The notes under the pieces were generated by a model, which was given only the letters and a program-made list of their open reading frames with translations, was not told where the DNA came from and did no database searches. From Epilithonimonas caeni DSM 17710 (lineage in GTDB: Bacteria; Bacteroidota; Bacteroidia; Flavobacteriales; Weeksellaceae), in NCBI RefSeq assembly GCF_000426465.1, contig NZ_KE384528.1:51488-115487 (forward strand): a stretch of 64,000 nucleotides of DNA, given 5' to 3'. The translations under genes and the position numbers were made by a program. How positions within the stretch are numbered: the stretch's first letter is position 1; the number at the start of each line of letters is the position of its first letter. Positions 17,428-25,200 of the stretch are shown here, in pieces.

Positions 17428-17732
17428 AATTAAAATTACTCTTTTTATGAAAACACTCCTTAACTTTTTAATATTTAATGTCTACTTTTTGCTGACGATT
17501 TACATATTGCTCAGAGAAAGCGTTGGTACTTTTTTATGATTGTAAACTCAATATTTATATATGGAGCTTTTTTATTGTTTTTGCTACTAATATTTTTTGG
17601 TAACAAGCCATTAAATAATCTAAAGTTGATTTACGTATTCTTAGCTATAGTTATTATTCCAATTATTCATCAACTTATTCTAAAGCAATTTATAAAATGG
17701 ACTAATTCATAATTAGTAATCTAAAAAAAACG

Positions 17733-17987
17733 ATGGAAAAATCAGATATTTTAAAAAAAATAATTGTTTTGCTTGGGTTAATAATTGCTTTTTTATTGAT
17801 GTGTATTTATTGGAGAACAGGTTATTTTAAAATTTCGATTCAAACCAATAAAACTACAATCTATCTTAGAAATGGAGATTCAATCAAAACACAAAATTAT
17901 TACAGGGATTTATCGGGCAATTGGATAATACTTGATAGAAATTTAGTAGTTCCCGAAAGCAATTGGAAAGCAATGTCAGTCAATTGA
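17733..17987 (+). CDS. small membrane-anchored protein
   Basis: These 84 residues have one N-terminal membrane helix (KIIVLLGLIIAFLLMCIYW) and a short outer domain of about 50 residues (TTIYLRNGDSIKTQNYY onward). No family is recognised. It follows the IS-split gene by 20 bp and was probably in the same operon. Confidence 0.55.
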   Translation: MEKSDILKKIIVLLGLIIAFLLMCIYWRTGYFKISIQTNKTTIYLRNGDSIKTQNYYRDLSGNWIILDRNLVVPESNWKAMSVN

Positions 17988-18087
17988 TAATAATATTAAT
18001 TCTTGCAGGATATTTTTATATCAAAAAGAAAAACTAAATAACCTCAAAAAACAAAAGAAAACAAAACTTATATAAAAAATTCACAAA

Positions 18088-18615
18088 ATGAAAAAAAGTA
18101 TTCTAACTGCAGTATTTTTTCTTTCTGCAACCGTAACATTGTCAGCTCAATTAGCTGTATCATCCATTCAAAACAATCAAACAGAGTTGGTGGTCAATGA
18201 TTCCATTTCTATAAAAAAAGGAAACCATGTACAAATCTATCTTCCTGCAGGACAAGATTTTGTTTTTGTAAAACAAAAAAAGTCCGGACTGGGTGTCAAA
18301 CTTTTAGGACAAGTGGCTGATATTGCCGGAACCGGAGCTGCGGCTGTTGGAATGGGTTCTGGAAATCTTAAAGTTCTGCAAGGCGCAACAAAAGTTATCA
18401 CAACTGCCAATGCTGTAAATTATGGAGCTGATGCTATTGAAAAAATCAATGACCTACCAATTTCCAATGACGCTAAGAAAATAGCCGGCAAGAAAATGCA
18501 GATTCTAGATTGGAATTTTACAGACGATGGATGGATTCTAAATGTCCTTTTTGATAAGAAAAAGTACGAAATCTATCTGCAGGAAGCTGTTATGGCCGGA
18601 GAAATAAAGCTGTAG
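18088..18615 (+). CDS. secreted hypothetical protein
   Basis: These 175 residues begin with a clear signal peptide (MKKSILTAVFFLSATVTLSA, cleaved near residue 20). The mature part has a glycine/alanine-rich middle (VADIAGTGAAAVGMGSGN), which may be membrane-active or simply flexible. No known domain is recognised. It is the last gene of the rightward small-protein operon. Confidence 0.6.
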   Translation: MKKSILTAVFFLSATVTLSAQLAVSSIQNNQTELVVNDSISIKKGNHVQIYLPAGQDFVFVKQKKSGLGVKLLGQVADIAGTGAAAVGMGSGNLKVLQGATKVITTANAVNYGADAIEKINDLPISNDAKKIAGKKMQILDWNFTDDGWILNVLFDKKKYEIYLQEAVMAGEIKL

Positions 18616-19022
18616 ATATAATAAAAAAACCACAAATAAAACTGTAATCCTTATTCAGAAATAGAAATTATGATTACTGATGAGATAAAAAGAGAAATTG
18701 GAACAGCTTTAATAGTAAATAAATCACAATTAATAGATGCATTTGAATCATAAAAATATTGTAAAAATTTAAATTTTACATTAAATTTGAAAACCAAATA
18801 AAAGGTTTTATAGGTTCTATTCCTTTTTTTGGCACAAAGCTCATTTGAGTTTTCATGGTTATTAGTTTTTACCCGACTAAGTTTCGAACAAGGTCGGGTT
18901 TTTATTAATACGTTCATAAACCAAAAAAGTCATGAAATACTTTTATAGGTATTTACAGAAAAGAGAATTGCTCAAAAACCTATATTAATTAGAAGTATAT
19001 CCCTGAAATCTAAACTGAAACT
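18616..19022 (+). other. intergenic region with a 27-codon ORF and a terminator
   Basis: A short ORF at 18670-18753 (MITDEIKREIGTALIVNKSQ onward) may be a remnant. At 18871-18899 ACCCGAC and GTCGGGT form a stem with a 15-base loop followed by a T-run, a rightward terminator. The remainder is AT-rich with no further features. Confidence 0.5.
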
Positions 19023-19538
19023 ATGAATTTAAAATTGTATTTGAGTTGGTTTATAAAGCTTGAGTTTTATAGAAAAGTAATTGTATTATTTTCGGTTTGT
19101 GTATTATTTTTTTTAATATCATTGATACCATTCCATTATTTATTGTTAACGGGAAAATCAAGTGTTGAAACAGAATTTCTATACGACAATCAAATTTACC
19201 GTATTAATAATTTGAAAGATAGTATTGTTATTAATCTGTCTGATACAAAATATAATGAAAAAATAAATCCTCCTAACAGATTTGACCTTGCAGACTTTAA
19301 AGTCGCTAATAACAGAGATAATTTATTTTTCAGATTGAAAGATACTGTTCCCACTTTAAAAACATACAGGGCAACATATTTTTCTAAAAAAAATCTCCCA
19401 ATTTTGGGAGAAACTTCCACATTGAAATCTCAAAACTATTATCTGGAAGTTATAGTACCTAAAGAAATGTTTAGAAAAGATCTATATAATTTTAGGAAAC
19501 TAGATAGTATTAGCTTTGTAAGGCATGGGTTTAATTAA
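19023..19538 (+). CDS. membrane-anchored hypothetical protein
   Basis: These 171 residues have one long hydrophobic segment near residues 20-45 (VIVLFSVCVLFFLISLIPFH) and an outer domain of about 120 residues of predicted beta character. It ends RKLDSISFVRHGFN. No family is recognised. Confidence 0.55.
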   Translation: MNLKLYLSWFIKLEFYRKVIVLFSVCVLFFLISLIPFHYLLLTGKSSVETEFLYDNQIYRINNLKDSIVINLSDTKYNEKINPPNRFDLADFKVANNRDNLFFRLKDTVPTLKTYRATYFSKKNLPILGETSTLKSQNYYLEVIVPKEMFRKDLYNFRKLDSISFVRHGFN

Positions 19539-19560
19539 TTGCAACTTTAATAATTTTTTT

Positions 19561-19743
19561 TTATAATATTATTTTTTTTAGAAAGTTTAATATCTGAGAA
19601 TAAAGTTTTAAAAAAAGCAGGAAAAGTATAATTGATATTACTCTAAGAGTTGTATCCTTATAAATATGACCAATCCAATATACTGGAATAACAATCATTA
19701 GAATAATTATTAGATATAGAAGTTTGAAAAAGTTTTCTTTCAT
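19561..19743 (-). CDS. possible small two-helix membrane protein
   Basis: These 60 residues contain two hydrophobic stretches (FKLLYLIIILMIVIPVYWIG and LRVISIILFLLFLKLYSQIL) and Lys-rich ends. The hydrophobic pattern supports a real product, but AT-rich non-coding DNA can look similar. Confidence 0.35.
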   Translation of the reverse strand: MKENFFKLLYLIIILMIVIPVYWIGHIYKDTTLRVISIILFLLFLKLYSQILNFLKKIIL

Positions 19744-19809
19744 ATGAGTGTTTTTGTATTTATTGCTAATATAAATATTATTTTTTTACCATAATTTCAA
19801 AAAAAATAA

Positions 19810-19841
19810 AACCCTAGCAGTTTTTTATATATGCTAGGGTT
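19810..19841 (-). terminator. terminator of the YadA-like gene
   Basis: AACCCTAGCA (19810-19819) and TGCTAGGGTT (19832-19841) form a perfect 10-bp stem with a 12-base loop and an A-run on the left, suited to leftward transcripts ending at 19879. Confidence 0.75.
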
Positions 19842-19878
19842 CTTTTATATATGAACAAATTGTGTTTATTATGATAAA

Positions 19879-21216
19879 TTATGGTGTAACCCATGATGTC
19901 ACTCCATTAACGGATTTTAGTATATATGTTCCAGTCGCAGGAGGAGAAGGAACTCTTAGATTAACCCATTCTTTTGTTACAACAACCTTTCCGGTGGATT
20001 CGTTATTTATTTGTGTTGTAGTTGTTGAAGGCAAAGTAGTTAAACCATTTTTAAGAATAATCAACGCATCTGACCTAGTAGTATCTGAAGTTCCATTTCC
20101 TATTGTAAATAATCTGTCTGCATTATTCCAAGCGGATGTTGAAAGAGCAGTATAACTTGTATTATAATTACCTGCAACCCATTCGGAATATGAAAAAGCT
20201 GTATTTCCTCTCCCTCCAGATATGGTTGAATATTGACCATTAGTTTTATTAAAAGACCCTCCAGAAATTGTTGAATAGGCAGCAGTGGCAGAATTATTAC
20301 CCCCACCAGAAATGCTTGATGCATTAGCTGATGCAGAATTAGAAAATCCTCCACTTATTGTTGCATAAGTTGAAGTTGCAGAATTTGTATAGCCACCTCC
20401 AATACTTGAAAAATTAGAAGTGGCAGAATTAGTACCACCACCGGATATCACAGAACCTAGTCCATTAACATTATTACTACCACCACCTCCAATCGTTGAT
20501 GATGTGCCATAAGCATAATTACTTCCTGCTCCAGCAACAAATGAACCTTGACCAATTGCAGAATTATTTACACCACCTATAGCTGCTGAATTTGTTCCAC
20601 TTGCTGAGCTACCATTACCTCCAATAACTACAGCATTAGTATTTGTAGCTTGTCCTCCAGTACCGGCGAAGATTCCAGAATTAGTAGAATTAGCAAGACT
20701 ATTCTGACCACCAACGATTACTGAATAATCACCTCTAGCTCCATAAAAATTTCCTCCACTAGCACTGTATGACAAATCGATGGCATTTGTACCAATATCA
20801 CCATAAAAAGTGGGATTATTTTTTCTATACTTTGTAGCATAACCAGTTTTGCCATTTTCACTAAACTTGACAAATTCCTGATCATTATCGAATCTCTTCC
20901 AAATATTGGAATCAAACAAATAATAACCTGGTTCAGATATTAATAATGTTTGCGATGTAGGACTTGTAGTACTTGAAAATGATTGTGTGATATATACAAA
21001 TGCTCCATTTTGCTCAGGAGTGTAAGTTTTATTATTCAATTCATCTGCAGAAAGTCTAGGTGCAATTATCCCATCTAAAACATTAGCTGTAGGATTTTTT
21101 ACAACATCCAATGTTGCAGCAGGTTTGTCGGTATTTATCCCGACCTGAGAATAAAATTGAGAGCTAATTAAGGGAAATAGGGCAATGCCGAATCTGATAA
21201 TTAAATTTTTGTTCAT
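19879..21216 (-). CDS. secreted protein with YadA-head-like 15-residue repeats
   Basis: These 445 residues have a signal peptide (ending near FYSQ, residue 24). The N-terminal SQVGINTDKPAATLDVV segment is typical of Bacteroidota tail-fibre/adhesin-like proteins. Residues 185-350 hold at least ten 14-15-residue repeats of the form ISGGxxNSAxxxYST, close to the left-handed beta-roll of trimeric YadA heads. The C-terminus (TKEWVNLRV, GVTSWVTP) has no membrane anchor or T9SS sorting domain. I infer a surface or extracellular adhesin of unknown partner. A periodic element shared with two other operons lies 67-105 bp upstream of the start. Confidence 0.75.
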   Translation of the reverse strand: MNKNLIIRFGIALFPLISSQFYSQVGINTDKPAATLDVVKNPTANVLDGIIAPRLSADELNNKTYTPEQNGAFVYITQSFSSTTSPTSQTLLISEPGYYLFDSNIWKRFDNDQEFVKFSENGKTGYATKYRKNNPTFYGDIGTNAIDLSYSASGGNFYGARGDYSVIVGGQNSLANSTNSGIFAGTGGQATNTNAVVIGGNGSSASGTNSAAIGGVNNSAIGQGSFVAGAGSNYAYGTSSTIGGGGSNNVNGLGSVISGGGTNSATSNFSSIGGGYTNSATSTYATISGGFSNSASANASSISGGGNNSATAAYSTISGGSFNKTNGQYSTISGGRGNTAFSYSEWVAGNYNTSYTALSTSAWNNADRLFTIGNGTSDTTRSDALIILKNGLTTLPSTTTTQINNESTGKVVVTKEWVNLRVPSPPATGTYILKSVNGVTSWVTP

Positions 21217-21283
21217 TTTGCGAAATTTTTAATATTTCGACAAAAGTCAATAATGAAATATGTAAAAACAACAAAGCCAATAC

Positions 21284-21321
21284 TTTACAATCTAAATAGT
21301 CTTAAAACGGCTTAAAAACTA
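21284..21321 (-). promoter_or_regulatory. shared 38-bp element, copy 1
   Basis: It begins TTTACAATCTAAATA and ends AAAAACTA in plus-strand orientation, exactly 38 bp like copy 2 at 31953. C-TAAA blocks recur about every 10 bp. It is located upstream of the leftward YadA-like gene. See copies at 31953 and 63403. Confidence 0.55.
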
Positions 21322-21330
21322 CTCGCTAAA

Positions 21331-21360
21331 TAAAACCAGTCTATATCTAGACTGGTTTTA
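21331..21360 (-). terminator. terminator of the fic gene
   Basis: TAAAACCAGTCT (21331-21342) and AGACTGGTTTTA (21349-21360) form a perfect 12-bp stem with a 6-base loop, immediately after the fic stop codon. The AAACCAGTC/GACTGGTTT arms are the same as in the terminator at 45027-45050. Confidence 0.8.
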
Positions 21361-22188
21361 TTACCTGCGGAATCCTCTCGGTCTTTCCTGTTCTTCTTCC
21401 GGATCTTCCTTAATTCTCAAAAAAAAATTCTCGGTAAGGTTTTTTTTTTGAGCAATCTCTGACCTCATTCTTTGCATCGAGGTCTCAATGAAAAAATTGA
21501 CTATAGGAGTTGAATCTCTATGTTTTTCTGAAGCTTTGAGAGCTTCGATATAATTGTTCTTTTTTTCCTGGTTAATTATTACCAAAGGATGTCCGGATTT
21601 TGCTAATATGAAGTTGGACAGAAGTCTTCCTAATCTTCCATTCCCGTCTCTAAATGGATGCAGATAAATAAAGAATTTGTGAAATTTTGCGCTTACAGAC
21701 AAAGGATGCTCAAGATTTTTATCCAATACATTTTGGGTTTGTTCCAACAATTTAGGAACACGCTTTACATTCTCTTTATGGTCTCCAAAAATGGTATCTC
21801 CAGCTCCCATGTCGGTTTGAGTGTATTCTCCAGGATTGCTCTGATTCCGGTAATTAATCGTATGTTCGGTAAGGATAAAATGGAGTTCTTTGAGAAAATC
21901 CTCAGTCAATGGTCTGCTAAGATTTTTCATTGCAAACTCATATGCTTTGAAATGGTCCAAGATCTCGAAAGCTTCGAATAGAGATTTGTCATATATTTTC
22001 AAATCAAGACCTTTTTCTTTCAAATCCCTGGTTTCGTTTACAGAAAAAGAGTTGCCCTCAATAGCGCAGCTGTGAGCAGTAAACAAGTTCTCTGTATATT
22101 CTGCAAAATCATCAGGATTGAAAGCATCCACAATAATTTTTTTATACTCGGACCTTAGATTTTCATATTCTTGAAACAAATCATCCAT
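21361..22188 (-). CDS. Fic-domain AMPylase, class II (self-inhibited), with Arg-rich C-terminal tail
   Basis: These 275 residues contain the full catalytic motif HPFRDGNGRLGR (around 175-186). An N-terminal inhibitory motif, SCAIEGNSFS (around 36-45), fits [S/T]xxxE[G/N], so this is a class II Fic protein whose own glutamate blocks ATP. Active Fic enzymes usually attach AMP to a Tyr, Ser or Thr of target proteins. The last residues, EEEQERPRGFRR, are nearly identical to the end of the 238-aa protein at 45056. Because the catalytic core ends earlier, this tail is an add-on. No separate antitoxin gene is nearby. The target is unknown. Confidence 0.9.
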   Translation of the reverse strand: MDDLFQEYENLRSEYKKIIVDAFNPDDFAEYTENLFTAHSCAIEGNSFSVNETRDLKEKGLDLKIYDKSLFEAFEILDHFKAYEFAMKNLSRPLTEDFLKELHFILTEHTINYRNQSNPGEYTQTDMGAGDTIFGDHKENVKRVPKLLEQTQNVLDKNLEHPLSVSAKFHKFFIYLHPFRDGNGRLGRLLSNFILAKSGHPLVIINQEKKNNYIEALKASEKHRDSTPIVNFFIETSMQRMRSEIAQKKNLTENFFLRIKEDPEEEQERPRGFRR

Positions 22189-22218
22189 AAACCAAAATTA
22201 CAATTTTTTAGTTATTAA

Positions 22219-25200
22219 TTACCTTTTCCTGCCTTGGTATTCATAATTTTCTTCTCTTATACTATTTAATTGAGTTAACATGGGTTCCTGTTGTTTGAAT
22301 AATTGACTATTCTCTTGCGCTCTTTCTTTTACAGGATCCTGATCAGCATTTTTTTTGAGCATTTCCTCTTTTTCCAAACGATATAGTTCGACAAGCTCAG
22401 CTCTTGCTTCCGGAAGATTTTCCAACTGTGCATCCAGTGCAGAAATTTTATCTTCTGTGATCTTAGTCTGTTTTTCTATTTCTGCAATGTTTACTCCTTT
22501 TTCTGCAAGTTTCTCTATTTCCTTTTGAACTTCAACTCTAGCATTATCAATATTTTTCATGTAATATGGCAACTGTTTTTCCCAGTATTCATAATCTCCA
22601 CTTTTATCCTTCGCATAACCTACAATTTTATTGTAAGTATTTTCTGCAGTAGAGATGCTATCTTTAATTTTTACAAACTCTTCAAACTTTCTCATAACAA
22701 AAGCAGAATCTGCAACGAGTTTGCTCTTTTCCCCCTCAATTCTCTTCTTCATAAGTTCAATTTCAATATTCGCCCTGGTTTCCGGATTGGTAATGATAGA
22801 AGTTTTCAACTCCTGGGTACTAATGTCGGAAATATCCAAAACATCTGCTCCTTTCTTCATTGCTTCCAAATATCTTGCTTGTTTTGACTGCAATTTCTGT
22901 AACATAAAAACATCAATACTGTCGTTGGTCAGCATAAAATTCATTCTTATGTTTTCGTTTTCATTTCCCTGCCTCCAGGATCTTCCTTCCACTTGACGTA
23001 GTGATGTAAAATTATACGGAAGGGAAAGTAGATAGGTATCGGTTGTTTTTTCCTGCAAGTTCATACCTTCTTGAATCGCCTCACTTCCGATAATAACCTT
23101 AATCTTTCCGGAATTAAAATTCTCCTGGATTGATATTCTCTGTGGTTTTGTAGTTTTCCCTGTGATAATGCCTACTTCATCAGGTTTGAATCCTATTTCT
23201 TTGATCAAATATTCTTTCAATTTAGGAAACTGGTCTACAGCGAGTTCAGAATAAATAATTTGTCCTGAATCCTGGATATCCATTTTGTTCTGCCTGATCA
23301 GGCGCATCATTTCAATAAGCTTCGGAGAATTTTCAACAAATTCTTTCACAGAAGGTTCTTCGCCATCGTAAAACGGAGATAAATATGGAGATATAGCAAT
23401 CAACCGGGCATTGAGAATATGGGTAAGAATTGCTCCTTTTTCATTTTCATTAAAGCTCTGATTCAGTAATTCATATTGCTCTTTGGTAAGATCATTTTGT
23501 TCAATTTTATACTCTTTATTGATCTTGTTAGGTCGTATCAGTTCAGGATTATCTTCTTCGCCTTTGATGTCGATGAATTCCGACAAAAGTTGTTGGAAAA
23601 GAGTATTGTTCTTGAATCTCCGGACATTGGCTTTGAATTTAACGTCACCTTTTGCATCAATTTCCATATCATTATCCGCTTCCATGAAGGTTTCAAAGAA
23701 ATTGTTAACATTAAAATAGCCTTTTTCCTCTAATCGTTTATTCGCAATTAATGATAGAATGGAATAATATTCCAATGGTTTATTGGTAAAAGGCGTTGCA
23801 GAAAGTAAAGTGATATTCCTGCCATCATGTTTATCCTGGATATATTGAGCTGCCATCCAGGTATTGATACCCAGCTTTGAAGTTTGTTGGTTCTGATTTC
23901 TAAAGTCCGAAGCAAATCTTCTATCCTCAATTTTTACTTTTCCTACGATATGATTGGCGTTGTGGACTTCATCAAAGGTCAGATGGTCAAATCCAAAATC
24001 TTCCCAGTCGTAGATTTTGCCACACTTCATTTTTCCCTCGATCTCTTTTTCTTTCTGCAGTTCTATTTGTATGTCTCGTTCTGTATTAGTAACGCTTTTC
24101 AGTTCATTTGCAGAAATGTAGTTGAATTTGGAAGCCAGATTTTCTGTAACCTCTTTGGAGAAGCCGATATTGTTGAATCCCTCATATGTAACGAGTGTTA
24201 TTTCTCCGTCTTTATTATCAAATTTCGAGAGATCATAATCCTTTCCGAGATTTCCCAAAACATTCACTCTCGCATTCGGAATGGTCTCAAAAATCGTTTC
24301 TACCCATTGTTTTAGAATACTTTCGTTAGGAACTGCAATTAGAGGTCTTTTAGCATTTCCACGCTCCATAGCTTCATGCATTGAAAGAATTCCGGATAAA
24401 GTTTTTCCGAAACCAACTTCATGTGCAAGTAATCCGACACCCTTTGTGGTCTGTCTTCCAATTCCTGCTTTTTGAACTTCGGTCAGTATTAATTCTTCTC
24501 CCTTGAAATTCTGATAAATTCTGGAGAATAAAGGAAATCTTGAATAATCCGGAACATGGATATTGTTGTAATTTTCATTGAATTCTTTTACAAAACGATC
24601 TCTCAATTCTTCCGGAAGTTCTTCCCGGACAAACTTCCCAAACAGATCATTAGCGGCCACTTTTCTCCTTTCCCGGATCAAAGCATTTCTCTCTTTATCA
24701 CTTCCGGTAACCGTGTCGTTATCCACAAATCCTTTAACTTCCCACGAGGACGAACCTTGGAAGGCATCATAAGGAAGTGTACTTACAAAATCTTTGAATT
24801 TTTCAGCAAGATTATAGTCTAAAGTAACTTTTTCATAACGATTGGAAATATAATTGTACTGATCTTTTTCAATCTTACCAAGGTCAAATTTATGTACAAA
24901 CTCATGGTTCGGACTGATAATGATCTCGTCCAAATTCTTTGGTTTTGGAAGAACTTTTTCCAATAATGCTTTTTGTTTCTCATATTGGTTTTCAGTTCCA
25001 CCTACAGAATGCTTGTCTGCAAAATCGATCTTCAGTTTCTTAAGCTTTGCATAAATATTTCCTTCAGTATAATAAAAATCGTGAATCCATTTCCCTTCTA
25101 TATAGTTTGCATATTCGAAGTGTTTTCCGTAATTATTTAATGTTCCGTCATAATTTGTATCCCGGAAAGCATTGATTTCTTTCTCTGAGATATCCGAACT

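Larger units (their letters stand above)
16032..17483 (-). mobile_element. IS3-type insertion sequence, 1,452 bp, with 4-bp target duplication
   Basis: Imperfect terminal inverted repeats begin AGACATT at both ends and share the blocks TTAAGGAG and TTTTC about 22-36 bp inside. The duplicated target ACTT lies at 16028-16031 and 17484-17487. The element carries two minus-strand ORFs (orfA 17074-17427, orfB 16070-17053). The intact ends and duplication point to a fairly recent insertion. Confidence 0.88.
16002..17712 (+). pseudogene. small two-helix membrane protein gene split by the IS
   Basis: If the IS (16032-17483) and one copy of its 4-bp target duplication are removed, 16002-16031 joins in frame to 17488-17712. 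This gives one uninterrupted 84-codon ORF with no stop. It starts MMKCTSSNQLFADDLHIAQR, has two long hydrophobic helices (SIFIYGAFLLFLLLIFFG and IYVFLAIVIIPIIHQLIL) and ends KWTNS. The start lies 6 bp after the PH-domain gene's stop. The insertion after codon 10 almost certainly inactivates it. The original function is unknown. Confidence 0.8.

Noticed and set aside
18651..18917. Minus-strand 88-aa ORF
   Set aside because: It runs through a rightward terminator hairpin and has an odd composition with no homology I recognise.
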